Source: Aestuariispira ectoiniformans | GTDB lineage: Bacteria; Pseudomonadota; Alphaproteobacteria; UBA8366; Aestuariispiraceae | Reading direction: 5' to 3' | Length of the DNA stretch: 64,000 nt | Assembly (NCBI RefSeq): GCF_025136295.1 | Contig: NZ_CP062788.1 | Span: 372,001-436,000, forward strand | Shown: piece by piece, positions 26,770 through 35,631 of the stretch | Position numbering within the stretch: position 1 is the first letter of the stretch | Layout of the letters: every line of letters starts with the position of its first letter | Made by a program: the position numbers and the translations under genes | Notes under the pieces: model-generated | Database searches by the model: none | Told to the model about the DNA's origin: nothing | Seen by the model: the letters and a program-made list of their open reading frames with translations, nothing else

Positions 26770-27678
26770 ATGCCCGCCAACTCTTGCAAACGTATCACCT
26801 GGGCCGGGTGGCTCCTGGCCGCGGCGCTGGTGACCACCGGCTGCAGCGGCATAAGCAATTTCCCCTGGCAATCCAATCTTCCCCCTGCACAACAGCGGAT
26901 TGAGAAGAAGGCAGACGCCGGGGACAGGAACGCTCAATACAGCCTCGGCCTGTATTACAGCAGCAGCGCCGACCACACCGACTATGCCAAGGCCGCGGAC
27001 TGGTATCGCAAGGCCGCCGACCAGGGGCATGCCGGGGCGCAGTATATGCTGGGTCAGGCCTATCTGGTGGGTCGTGGCATCACGCGGGATGAAACGTCGG
27101 CTGTCCGGTGGCTGGAAAAAGCCGCCCGCCAGGGCCATGGACGCGCCATGTATTCGCTTGGCGATATCTATTTCAATGGCCGGGGTGTCGTGGAAGACCA
27201 GGCCTGGGGCGTCATGTGGTTTGGCAAGGCAGCCGCACGTAACCACCGTGAGGCAATGCTGTCACTGGGCATCGCCCTGGCCGTCGGAAAAGGAACCGAC
27301 ATCGATACGCCGCTGGCCTGGGCATGGCTGAAAAAGGCCGAGGAACAGGGCCATCCCGATGCCCCGCGCGCCGCCAAGGCCCTGGAGGTGGATTTCACGG
27401 CACAGACCATGGAACGCGCCAGGAAGACGCTGGCTTCACTGTCCAGCAGACCCGTCAAGGACTTCCATCAGGACATTCCCATGGTCCGCTATGTGCAAAC
27501 GGCCCTGAACCTGCTGCGTTATAATGTGGGCTCAACAGACGGCCTGCTCGGGCCACGGACCCTAACTGCGCTGAACAGCTATAAGAAGGATGCCGGATTG
27601 CCTCTGCAGCCTGTCATCGGCGATGCGCTGTTGACCCGTTTGCGAAAGACAACGGAAAGCATGGCAACCCAATCCTGA
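26770..27678 (+). CDS. Sel1-repeat lipoprotein with peptidoglycan-binding domain
   Basis: 302-residue envelope protein. The N terminus is a lipoprotein signal (WAGWLLAAALVTTGCSG). It is followed by four Sel1-like repeats (residues ~50-200; for example NAQYSLGLYYSS...DYAKAADWYRKAADQGHAGAQYMLGQAYLVG), a short linker, and a C-terminal PG_binding_1-type domain (VRYVQTALNLLRYNVGSTDGLLGPRTLTALNSYKKDAGL). The ATG at 26770 with AAAGGTG upstream is chosen over one at 26662 because it begins the signal peptide. Sel1 proteins often serve as scaffolds at the cell wall or in secretion; the partner here is unknown. It is transcribed alone and ends at a strong terminator. Confidence 0.85.
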   Translation: MPANSCKRITWAGWLLAAALVTTGCSGISNFPWQSNLPPAQQRIEKKADAGDRNAQYSLGLYYSSSADHTDYAKAADWYRKAADQGHAGAQYMLGQAYLVGRGITRDETSAVRWLEKAARQGHGRAMYSLGDIYFNGRGVVEDQAWGVMWFGKAAARNHREAMLSLGIALAVGKGTDIDTPLAWAWLKKAEEQGHPDAPRAAKALEVDFTAQTMERARKTLASLSSRPVKDFHQDIPMVRYVQTALNLLRYNVGSTDGLLGPRTLTALNSYKKDAGLPLQPVIGDALLTRLRKTTESMATQS

Positions 27679-27703
27679 TCCGGAGACTTTATCGCCAAAA
27701 GGT

Positions 27704-27740
27704 AAGGGCCCGCTGAATAGTGAATAGCGGGCCCTTTTTT
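27704..27740 (+). terminator. Bidirectional terminator
   Basis: The 11-bp stem AAGGGCCCGCT/AGCGGGCCCTT (27704-27714, 27726-27736) is followed by T residues on the plus strand and, on the minus strand, preceded by few A residues only. It serves the Sel1 gene and perhaps the converging Gly-rich gene. Confidence 0.8.
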
Positions 27741-27765
27741 ATAGTACCGATGAAACCGACGTGGC

Positions 27766-28896
27766 CTAGCTGTTGTCAGCCGCTTCCTCCACCGTTCCTG
27801 CTTCCGGGTCGGTGCCTGCCAGTTTATCGCCAACCAGCTCATCAAGAGCGCTCTTGACCTCGTCGGTCACGTCTTTGTTGGCTGCCTCACCCAGTGCTTC
27901 CGTCTCGGCTGCTGCAGCGGCCTCAACCTCCGCTTCCGCAGCAGCGACGTCCTCAGCCGTCGGCGCATCAGCCGCAGCGGCCTCTGCTTCCGCCACACCG
28001 GTTTCGGCCTCAGCCACGGCATCAGCAGCCGCCGCGGCTGCGGCTTCCGCCTCTTCCACACTGGCGGTTGCGGCGTCTACAGATGCCTGAGCCTCATCAA
28101 CAGCGGCCTGAAGATCCGTATTGGTCGGGTCTGCCGCCAAATCCGCCTGGGCCTGTTCCAGATCCGCCTGTGCGGCTGCCAGCCCGTCGGTTGCGGTTTC
28201 AACATCATCCTGCGCCGCTGCCTGGTCTTCCAGAGCGGCATCAAGAGAGGCCTGCGCCTCGGCGACACCCTTCTGGGCGGCTTCTGCCTCGGCCTGCAGT
28301 TCTTCCAGGGCCTTGGCAAGGTCAGTCGTTTTTTCAACGGCCTCATAGTAGGAGCGGATGCGCCCGATGCGGGAATTCGGGGCCGCATTCTGGAAGGCCG
28401 TTGCAGAGGCATGCGCCGCATTCAATGCGCCAAGCTGGCTGGCAATTGACCCGCGGTTATTGCCCAGGCCATGCGAGCTGGCTTTGCCCTTGTCGGCCAC
28501 GCTGAAACCGCCTTTGGTTCCCGAATGACCCGGCGCATCAGCGCTTGCGCCCTTGGCGCCGCTGTTGCCATTGCTGCCGCCGTTACCGTTGCCATTGCCG
28601 CCGCCGTTACCGCCGCCATTGCCACCGCCATTGCTGCCGCCGTTACCGTTGCCATTGCCGCCGCCGTTACCGCCGCCATTGCCACCGCCGTTGCCACCGC
28701 CGTTGCCACCGCCGTTGCCACCGCCGTTGCCGCCGCCATTGCCGTTACCGCCTTTGGCAAAAGCGGATTTCACGGACAGGTCGAGGCCGTTCTTGTCAAT
28801 GGATATCGGTGCAACCATCAATGCGGCCGCCGCAAAGCATACCGGCACAACCGCCAGCAGATCGCGAAAACGAGATTTCGTTTTTGTGTCTGTCAT
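27766..28896 (-). CDS. Secreted Gly-Asn repeat and Ala-rich coiled-coil protein
   Basis: 376-residue low-complexity protein. A signal-like segment (LLAVVPVCFAAAALMVAP, residues 13-30) precedes SVKSAFAKGG. Then come about 20 Gly-Gly-Asn type units (residues ~49-112), a short non-repetitive region (HGLGNNRGSIASQLGALNAAHASATAFQNAAPNSRIGRIRSYYEAVE) and a long Ala/Glu/Asp-rich heptad-like region (~185-340) that predicts a coiled coil. The middle section resembles the conserved part of other alphaproteobacterial secreted proteins of unknown role. The start at 28896 is the Met just before the signal segment. Possibly surface or matrix-forming; function not known. Confidence 0.75.
   Translation of the reverse strand: MTDTKTKSRFRDLLAVVPVCFAAAALMVAPISIDKNGLDLSVKSAFAKGGNGNGGGNGGGNGGGNGGGNGGGNGGGNGGGNGNGNGGSNGGGNGGGNGGGNGNGNGGSNGNSGAKGASADAPGHSGTKGGFSVADKGKASSHGLGNNRGSIASQLGALNAAHASATAFQNAAPNSRIGRIRSYYEAVEKTTDLAKALEELQAEAEAAQKGVAEAQASLDAALEDQAAAQDDVETATDGLAAAQADLEQAQADLAADPTNTDLQAAVDEAQASVDAATASVEEAEAAAAAAADAVAEAETGVAEAEAAAADAPTAEDVAAAEAEVEAAAAAETEALGEAANKDVTDEVKSALDELVGDKLAGTDPEAGTVEEAADNS
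28562..28758. repeat. GGN-encoding minisatellite
   Basis: About 200 bp made of 9-bp and 18-bp units (on the plus strand variants of CCGCCGTTGCCACCGCCATT) within the Gly-Asn region of the secreted protein. Unit variants alternate in blocks, as expected for recent unit duplication; length is likely to vary between strains. Confidence 0.85.
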
Positions 28897-29225
28897 TGCT
28901 CTATCCTCACTTGCGTGATCATGATCCCGCATATCACGCAGATCGTCTCTCTACCCCATACAGTAACAAATCTGACTGCAGCCCTCTAAGGGTTTCGATC
29001 GGCATTTTACGCAGTTTTACGGGCAAATTTCCGTGATTGCGGAAAATCACCTCACTAACTCAATCACCATTCTTGAAGATCACGCAGCAAACAGCCAGTG
29101 TGAAAGCTGTGATTAAAAAATAAGCAATTTTAACAAACTTTCACCGACTTCGTCGGCACCGTACCAAATAGAAAGGGCTGACATCGCGCCAGCCCCATTC
29201 GTCCCGTTTAACTGTTACGCCCCGA
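28897..29225. other. Intergenic region with putative terminator
   Basis: No gene seen in this ~330 bp. A GGGCT/AGCCC hairpin (29175-29195) followed on the minus strand by TTTCTATTT is a likely terminator for the ligase gene ending at 29226 or a read-through stop. A small CCGAC-TTC-GTCGG hairpin lies near 29147. The rest is AT-rich promoter-like sequence upstream of the Gly-Asn gene. Confidence 0.45.
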
Positions 29226-30464
29226 TCAATCGTAGTCCCGTTGATCGTCGATGACCTTGCCGTCATTGGGCAGCGTGCCCGGCGGGACCAGCTTGACCGC
29301 GCCTTTCAGCTTGCATTCGGTCTGCATGCTGGCGGCAACCGCCGACTGGAAGTCATCACCGAAGACATCCGATTCACAGATCAGGACCATCCGGTCCTTG
29401 TTATCGACCAATGTCACTTCCAGCCGCGCCTTCACCAAGTCCGGATGCGCCTTGACCACGCGGGCCACCTGGGCCGGGTCGACGAACATGCCCTTGATCT
29501 TGGTGCGCTGGTCGGCACGGCCCATCCAGCCTTTGATGCGGCGGTTGGTACGTCCGCAGGGGCTGGCCCCCGCCATGAAGGCGGACATATCGCCGGTGGC
29601 GAAACGGATCAGCGGATAGTCCTTGTTGTTGAGCAGGGTGACAAGCACCTCGCCCACCTCGCCATCGGCCACGGGGTCACCGGTGCCGGGGCGGACGATT
29701 TCAACAATCACGCCCTCATCCACCACCATGCCTTCCTTGGCCGGGGTCTCATAGGCGATCAGACCCAGGTCCGCCGTGCCATAGCATTGGACGCAGTCAA
29801 CGCCACGGGCGCTGTATTCCTCACGCAGGCTGGGGAACAGGGCTCCACCGGAGACCAGCGCCCGTTTGACCGACGACACATCGGCCTTCAGGTCTTCCGC
29901 CTTGTCCAGGATGATTTTGAGGAAGTCCGGCGTGCCCACAAAGGTGCCGATGCCGTAATGGGCAATCGCCGCCACCTGGGCCTCCGTCTGGCCGACACCA
30001 CCCGGATAGACCGCACAGCCCACCGCCTTGGCACCGGTCTCGAACATATGGCCCGCCGGAGTGTGGTGATAGGAGAAACAGTTGAGCGCGATATCGCCCT
30101 TGCGCAGACCGGCGGCAAAAAGCGCACGGCCCATCCGCCACCAGTCATCCCCGTGGCCTTCCGGGTCGGCGATGGGGCCGGGCGACATGAAAACACGCAG
30201 CAGGTCCCCGCTGGCCGTAGCTGTCAGGCCGCCAAAGGGCGGGGTCTGTTTCTGACGGTCCAGCAATTCCGACTTACGCGTAACCGGCAGTTTCGCCAGT
30301 GCCTCCAGGCTGGAAACGGATGCGGGATCAACATCGGCAAGCGTTTCCGCATAATAGGCACTGTTCGCCTTGGCATGGGCCACCTGCGCGGCAAGGGCCG
30401 CCATCTGCTCGCGGTCGCGGACCGCCGGATCGCGTGTTTCCAAAGCGTCGAAAAAGTCAGTCAT
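29226..30464 (-). CDS. PaaK-like AMP-forming acyl-CoA ligase
   Basis: 412-residue adenylate-forming enzyme of the phenylacetate-CoA ligase family, activating an (aryl) carboxylic acid with ATP and CoA. The pattern YYAETLADVDPASVSSLEALAKLPVTRKSEL matches the PaaK N terminus; RALVSGGALFPSLREEYSARGVDCVQCYGTADLGLIAYE is the central ATP/substrate region and GWMGRADQRTKIKGMFVDPAQV the hinge. The phosphate loop is divergent. It is the last gene of the transporter cluster, 37 bp after the LivF-type gene, so it probably activates the imported substrate. The exact acid is unknown. The ATG at 30464 is used; the codon before it is TTG. Confidence 0.85.
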   Translation of the reverse strand: MTDFFDALETRDPAVRDREQMAALAAQVAHAKANSAYYAETLADVDPASVSSLEALAKLPVTRKSELLDRQKQTPPFGGLTATASGDLLRVFMSPGPIADPEGHGDDWWRMGRALFAAGLRKGDIALNCFSYHHTPAGHMFETGAKAVGCAVYPGGVGQTEAQVAAIAHYGIGTFVGTPDFLKIILDKAEDLKADVSSVKRALVSGGALFPSLREEYSARGVDCVQCYGTADLGLIAYETPAKEGMVVDEGVIVEIVRPGTGDPVADGEVGEVLVTLLNNKDYPLIRFATGDMSAFMAGASPCGRTNRRIKGWMGRADQRTKIKGMFVDPAQVARVVKAHPDLVKARLEVTLVDNKDRMVLICESDVFGDDFQSAVAASMQTECKLKGAVKLVPPGTLPNDGKVIDDQRDYD

Positions 30465-30501
30465 CAATCATCACCCCGGTTCGGCCCTGTCAGTATCCAG
30501 A

Positions 30502-31305
30502 TTACAGCCAGCGTTTGCGGCGTTTGTAGTGTTTCACTTCGCGGAAATTCTTACGGCCCTGACTGCTCATGCCAAGATAAAATTCTTTGACATCCTCATT
30601 GTTGCGCAGCGCCTCGGCATCCCCGTCGAGCACCACGCGGCCGCTTTCAAGGATATAGCCGTAATCGGCATAGCGCAGGGCCACGTTGGTATTCTGCTCT
30701 GCCAGAAGGAAGGTAACGCCTTCTTCCTTGTTCAGAATACGCACGATCTCAAAAATCTGTTCCACGAGCTGCGGGGCAAGGCCCATGGAGGGTTCGTCCA
30801 GCAGGATCAGCTTGGGCCGCGCCATCATGGCGCGCCCGATGGCGCACATCTGCTGCTCCCCGCCGGAGGTATAGCCTGCCTGGCTTCTACGTCGTTCATA
30901 TAGCCGCGGGAAATGGTCATAGACCATCTGCAGGTCCTTTTTGACCTCTGCCCCCACGCGGCCCCGGCTGTAGGCACCGGTCAGCAGGTTTTCCTCAATG
31001 GTCAAATGTTCAAAACAATGGCGGCCTTCCATCACCTGGACACAGCCCTTGCGGACGACCTCGGTCGCGCCCAGTTCATGCACCGGCTGGCCGGACAGCT
31101 CGACGCTGCCCTTGGTGACTTCGCCACGTTCGGCCTTCAACAGGCCCGAAATGGCTTTCAAGGTTGTGGATTTGCCTGCACCGTTGGCGCCAAGGAGGGC
31201 AACAATTCCCCCCTCGGGCACCTCAAGGGAGACACCCTTTAACACAAGAATGACATGGTCGTAGATGACCTCGATGTTGTTCACGGTGAGCAACGGTTGG
31301 GTCAT
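30502..31305 (-). CDS. Branched-chain amino acid-type ABC transporter ATPase (LivF-like)
   Basis: 267-residue ABC ATPase. Walker A GANGAGKST, signature YTSGGEQQMCAIGRA and Walker B LILLDEPSMGLAP are intact. Compared with standard LivF (~235 residues) it has a C-terminal extension with a very basic end (GRKNFREVKHYKRRKRWL). It pairs with the LivG-like ATPase further up in the same cluster. Because the cluster carries two ligases, the imported compound may be an aromatic or other carboxylic acid rather than a branched-chain amino acid. Confidence 0.9.
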   Translation of the reverse strand: MTQPLLTVNNIEVIYDHVILVLKGVSLEVPEGGIVALLGANGAGKSTTLKAISGLLKAERGEVTKGSVELSGQPVHELGATEVVRKGCVQVMEGRHCFEHLTIEENLLTGAYSRGRVGAEVKKDLQMVYDHFPRLYERRRSQAGYTSGGEQQMCAIGRAMMARPKLILLDEPSMGLAPQLVEQIFEIVRILNKEEGVTFLLAEQNTNVALRYADYGYILESGRVVLDGDAEALRNNEDVKEFYLGMSSQGRKNFREVKHYKRRKRWL

Positions 31306-31356
31306 GGATGCCTCCCTTTTAACGGCACAAGTTCACTTCGTTTTACAATCGCCGGA

Positions 31357-32658
31357 TCAGTTGCAGCTACGCGGGGTCATGCCTTTTTCCTTGGCATAGG
31401 CCGCTGCGTCCTGCTCAACCAACGGACGGGTCACCTGGGTCATGGACGGAATCCAGTCAGTGATGACGTTGTACTTGCTGCCATCCCATTCCTGGATTTT
31501 CACAGCCGGGTTGGTGCCTTCGTGGTTTTCACAGGTGATCTTGGTCGGCGGCATCAGGCCGACCATACCCAGTTCCTTGATACGGGCATCCGTGATGTCC
31601 AGATGTTCCATGCCCCAGCGGAATTCGTCACCGGTCACAACACGGTTGCCGAATTTCTCATGCGCCTTGCGAACGGCTTCCACAACCACAGCCGCATTCA
31701 CGAAACCACGGTTGTAAAGCGTCTGGCCGATTTTATTGCCACCGCTGGTCGCCTTGCCGGTATCCTGCAGATACTTCTTCACATCCGCAAACACCGGATA
31801 ATCGGTGCCAACACCATGGAAGGTCGCCGCACGATAGCCCTTGGCCTTCGCACCGGACGGGATTGCGGTGTCTTCACCGGCAGACCACCAGTTACCGATG
31901 AACTTGGTCATGTCGAAGCGGATATTGGTTGCTTCCTTCACGGCCGTGGCGTTCATCGCGCCCCAGCCCCACATGATCACATAATCCGGGCGGGTTTTAC
32001 GGATCTGCAGCCAGATCGACTTCTGCTCCGTCATGGATTTCGGTGCGACCGGATATTTGTCGTAGGTGAAGCCGAATTTCTCCGCCAGGACATCCATGGT
32101 CGGAATCGGTTCCTTACCATAGGGATGGTCAAGGTAGACATAACCGATACGCTTGCCCTTCAGCTTGTCCATACCACCCATTTCATCGCCGATATATTTG
32201 ACGATGGAGGTGAGCTGGTTCCAATAGGTTGCCGGCGGGTTGAAGACATATTCGAACACCCGGCCATCAGCCGCGGACGTCCGGCCATAGCCCATGGACA
32301 GGATCGGAATTTTATCGGCAGCCGCCTTATCCAACAGCGCATAGGTGATGCCGGTGGACAGCGGGTTATAGACCGTCGCACCTTCCTTGGTACGGTCGTA
32401 ACATTCAACGCCACGGTCGGTTTTGTAACCGGTTTCGCATTCGTCGACTTTGAACTTGATACCGTCAACGCCGCCGTCGCGGTCGTTGATCAGTTCGAAA
32501 TAATCCGCAAAGCCGTCGGCCCAGGGCGCGCCACCACTGGCGTAGGGCCCGGTCCGGTAGACCAGCGAGGGAATATATTGTTCGGCAGCCGTTGCAGCAC
32601 CTGCCGCAAAGGTCATCGCCGCACCGGCAACCATCAAACCAAATTTACGCAGTTTCAT
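31357..32658 (-). CDS. ABC transporter substrate-binding protein (LivK-like)
   Basis: 433-residue periplasmic binding protein of the type I fold (HAAT family). A Sec signal peptide is present (MKLRKFGLMVAGAAMTFAAGAATAAEQ), followed by ASGGAPWADGFADYFELINDRDGGVDGIKF, typical of this family. The start at 32658 is fixed by AAGGAGG just upstream; upstream extensions are spurious. It is longer than classic LivK (~345 residues), as in many binding proteins for aromatic acids. It supplies the ligand to the LivH/LivM-type permeases of the same cluster. Confidence 0.9.
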   Translation of the reverse strand: MKLRKFGLMVAGAAMTFAAGAATAAEQYIPSLVYRTGPYASGGAPWADGFADYFELINDRDGGVDGIKFKVDECETGYKTDRGVECYDRTKEGATVYNPLSTGITYALLDKAAADKIPILSMGYGRTSAADGRVFEYVFNPPATYWNQLTSIVKYIGDEMGGMDKLKGKRIGYVYLDHPYGKEPIPTMDVLAEKFGFTYDKYPVAPKSMTEQKSIWLQIRKTRPDYVIMWGWGAMNATAVKEATNIRFDMTKFIGNWWSAGEDTAIPSGAKAKGYRAATFHGVGTDYPVFADVKKYLQDTGKATSGGNKIGQTLYNRGFVNAAVVVEAVRKAHEKFGNRVVTGDEFRWGMEHLDITDARIKELGMVGLMPPTKITCENHEGTNPAVKIQEWDGSKYNVITDWIPSMTQVTRPLVEQDAAAYAKEKGMTPRSCN

Positions 32659-32756
32659 TTTGGATAACCTCCTTGTTCTCAGGACTTGGAACCCCTTTAT
32701 GCCCCGGGGCTGGGGTGGCGGTGTCCGATTGGTCCGGCACCGCCTTGTTATTGATC

Positions 32757-33842
32757 TTAATACGGGAACGGCCAACGGCGCAGCTTTTCCTTGCCGATCT
32801 GCCACAGCCGCGCCAGTCCATGCGGTTCGACAATCAAAAAGAAGATAATCATCGCGCCGAACAGCATCAGTTCGATTTCAGACAGAAGATCCGCCGGCAG
32901 TTCGATCCCGAACCATGTCGGCGCATTGTTCAACAGGATCGGCAGCAGGAAGATGAAGGCCGCCCCCAGGAAAGAGCCCAGGATGCTGCCCAACCCGCCG
33001 ACGATCACCATGAACAGAATGTTGAAGGAAACGGAGATGTCGTAGGCCGAGGGCTCTACCGTGTTGATGTAGCAGAATGCCCAGAGCGCCCCGGCAATGC
33101 CGCAATAGAAAGAGCTGATCGCAAAGGCGCTGAGCTTGGTCGTCAGCGGCCGGATGCCGATGATCTCTGCGGCGATATCCATATCGCGGATCGCCATCCA
33201 GGAACGGCCGATCTTGCAACGCGCCATGTTGCGCGCACCAAGCGCCAGCAAAATGGCAAAGCCCAGCACGAAGAGATAACGCGCCTCCACACTGGCGTCC
33301 GCACCGGTCACCAGCGGACCCCAGTCCCACAGCAGATGATAGTCGGCAATGCTGGGCACGCCGGAGATGCTGTAGTTCACGAACCAGTCCACATGGGTGA
33401 ACAGCCACAACAGGAAGAACTGCGCGGCCAATGTCGCCACCGCCAGATAAAAGCCTTTGATACGCAGGGACGGCAGGCCGAAAACGATGCCCGCCAGGGC
33501 GGCACTGCACCCGCCCAGCAGGATGGCGAAGGGCACCGGCACCCAGGGCAGGTTGGTCGCAACCTTGTAGGCCATATAGGCCCCCGCTGCCATGAAGGCG
33601 CCGCTGCCGAGGCTGAGCTGTCCGGCATAACCGGTCAGGATGTTCAGCCCCATGGCCGCAATGGTCAGGATCAGGACCGGGATCATGATCGACCCCAGCC
33701 AATAGTCGCTGCCGATAATCGGCATCACGATCACGGCGAAAGCCACCAGCCCCATGACGAACCAGCGGTCCATCGGGATGGTCAGTAATGCCTGGTCGGC
33801 GGCGTAGCTGGTTTTGAATTGTCCCGCTTCACGGTAAATCAT
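32757..33842 (-). CDS. ABC transporter permease (LivM-like)
   Basis: 361-residue inner-membrane permease with about ten helices. The typical LivM core is visible: LTGYAGQLSLGSGAFMAAGAYMAY and later GGLGSILGSFLGAAFIFLLPILL. It lies 3 bp after the LivH-type gene, so the two are translated together. Confidence 0.9.
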   Translation of the reverse strand: MIYREAGQFKTSYAADQALLTIPMDRWFVMGLVAFAVIVMPIIGSDYWLGSIMIPVLILTIAAMGLNILTGYAGQLSLGSGAFMAAGAYMAYKVATNLPWVPVPFAILLGGCSAALAGIVFGLPSLRIKGFYLAVATLAAQFFLLWLFTHVDWFVNYSISGVPSIADYHLLWDWGPLVTGADASVEARYLFVLGFAILLALGARNMARCKIGRSWMAIRDMDIAAEIIGIRPLTTKLSAFAISSFYCGIAGALWAFCYINTVEPSAYDISVSFNILFMVIVGGLGSILGSFLGAAFIFLLPILLNNAPTWFGIELPADLLSEIELMLFGAMIIFFLIVEPHGLARLWQIGKEKLRRWPFPY

Positions 33843-33845
33843 GGA

Positions 33846-34808
33846 TTAGACCCTCTCGATGATCTTTTCGCCGAACAGACCCTGCGGCCTGAAGTAAAGG
33901 AAGGCCAGCGCCAGGACATAGGCGAACCATTCCTCGATCGCGCCACCAAAGGCGCTGCCCCAGTAAACCTCTGCGATCTTCTCGCCGGAACCGATGATCA
34001 GCCCGCCGACGATGGCGCCGGGGATCGAGGTGAAACCGCCCAGGATCAGAACCGGCAGGGCCTTCAGCGCGATGATCGACAGCGAGAATTGCACACCCAG
34101 TTTGGAACCCCACATGATGCCTGCGACCAGCGCCACGAAACCGGCAACGCCCCAGACGATCACCCAGATATGGTTCAGCGGGATGCCGATGGACATGGCG
34201 GCGGCGTGGTCATCCGCCACCGCACGCAGCGCCCGGCCCGTACGGGTATAATGGAAGAACAGGGCCAGCGTCAGCACGAGGCCACCGGCCACCGCAGCGG
34301 CAAAAAGGTCGCTCTGCTGCACCATGACCTGTTCGTTGAAGATGAACCAGACGTCGTCCGGGATGCCCACATGCAACGGCCGGACGTCCGACCCCCAGAT
34401 CATCTCGCCCAGCCCTTCCAGGAAATAGGCGACCCCGATGGTGGCCATGAACAGGATGATATGCGCCTGGTTGACAAGCGGCCGCAGCACCACCCGTTCG
34501 ATCACCAGCGACACGCCGAGCATGATCAGGACCGTGAGCGCCCCGGCCAGGGCGATTGCAAAGACCGGGTTCATATAGGCCGACAGGGCATCCATCAGCC
34601 CGACGAAGTTCAGCGCCGCGAACAGCACCATGACCCCCTGGGAGAAGTTGAACACGCCGGAGGCCTTGAAGATCAGGACAAAGCCGAGCGCAACCAGGGA
34701 ATACATGACCCCCGCCATCAGGCCGTTGATCAGGACTTCCATGAAGAAATAGGGATTGCCGAAAATCTCCGCGAAGGGAGAAACGAGCAAGGCATTAAGC
34801 AGTTCCAT
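33846..34808 (-). CDS. ABC transporter permease (LivH-like)
   Basis: 320-residue inner-membrane permease of the LivH type: GLMAGVMYSLVALGFVLIFKASGVFNFSQGVMVLF near the N terminus, and LGGFTSIPGAIVGGLIIG near the end. Located between the LivG- and LivM-type genes, with 15 and 3 bp spacing. Confidence 0.9.
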   Translation of the reverse strand: MELLNALLVSPFAEIFGNPYFFMEVLINGLMAGVMYSLVALGFVLIFKASGVFNFSQGVMVLFAALNFVGLMDALSAYMNPVFAIALAGALTVLIMLGVSLVIERVVLRPLVNQAHIILFMATIGVAYFLEGLGEMIWGSDVRPLHVGIPDDVWFIFNEQVMVQQSDLFAAAVAGGLVLTLALFFHYTRTGRALRAVADDHAAAMSIGIPLNHIWVIVWGVAGFVALVAGIMWGSKLGVQFSLSIIALKALPVLILGGFTSIPGAIVGGLIIGSGEKIAEVYWGSAFGGAIEEWFAYVLALAFLYFRPQGLFGEKIIERV

Positions 34809-34823
34809 TTTCGATCCCTTCCG

Positions 34824-35624
34824 TTAATCGTGCGACACGCCCAGATAGGCGTCGATGACTTCCTGGTTGGCGCTCACCTCTTCCGGCGGGCCATCGGCCA
34901 GCTTGCGGCCATAATCGAGGACCACCACCCGGTCGGACAGGTCCATCACCACGCCCATGTCATGCTCGATCAGTGCGATGGTGGTGCCGAAATGCTCGTT
35001 CACATCAATGATGAAACGCGACATATCCTCTTTTTCTTCCAGGTTCATGCCCGCCATCGGTTCGTCCAGCAGCAGCAGGTCCGGTTCCATGGCCAGCGCA
35101 CGCGCCAGTTCCACGCGTTTTTGCAGGCCATAGGGCAGGCGCCCCACCGGCGTTTTGCGGATCGACTGGATTTCCAGGAAATCGATGATTTCCTCAACGA
35201 ATTCGCGGTTCTCCAGTTCCTCTTTCTGGGCGCGGCCCCACCACAGGGCCTGCTGGAAGATATTGGCTTTCATCTTCAGCAGACGCCCGGTCATGATGTT
35301 GTCCAGCGTCGACATGCCCTTGAACAGCGCGATGTTCTGGAAGGTCCGCGCAATGCCATTGCGCGCCGCGATATCCGGCAGCATCGGCTTGAAATGGGTG
35401 CCCTTGAAACGCACCGTGCCTTCCTGCGGCTGATAAAAGCCGTTGATCACGTTCAGCATGGAGGATTTACCGGCCCCGTTCGGTCCGATGATCGAACGGA
35501 TTTCCCCCTTCATCACGTTAAAGCTGATGTCGGTCAGTGCCTTCACCCCGCCAAAGCGCAGCGTGATATTGTCGACCGACAGGATTTCACCGCCGATGCG
35601 GCTGTTTCCCATAGTTTCACTCAT
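34824..35624 (-). CDS. ABC transporter ATPase (LivG-like)
   Basis: 266-residue ABC ATPase of the LivG type. Walker A GPNGAGKSS, the ABC signature variant LPYGLQKRVELARAL and Walker B LLLLDEPMAGM are present. The signature has LPYG in place of LSGG, a variant common in this subfamily. It is 7 bp after the acyl-CoA synthetase gene. Confidence 0.9.
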   Translation of the reverse strand: MSETMGNSRIGGEILSVDNITLRFGGVKALTDISFNVMKGEIRSIIGPNGAGKSSMLNVINGFYQPQEGTVRFKGTHFKPMLPDIAARNGIARTFQNIALFKGMSTLDNIMTGRLLKMKANIFQQALWWGRAQKEELENREFVEEIIDFLEIQSIRKTPVGRLPYGLQKRVELARALAMEPDLLLLDEPMAGMNLEEKEDMSRFIIDVNEHFGTTIALIEHDMGVVMDLSDRVVVLDYGRKLADGPPEEVSANQEVIDAYLGVSHD

Positions 35625-35631
35625 ACCCCAA

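Noticed and set aside
28562-28758. Regular repeats resembling a CRISPR array
   Set aside because: Units are 9-18 bp, directly adjacent without spacers, and encode Gly-Gly-Asn in frame in a secreted protein.
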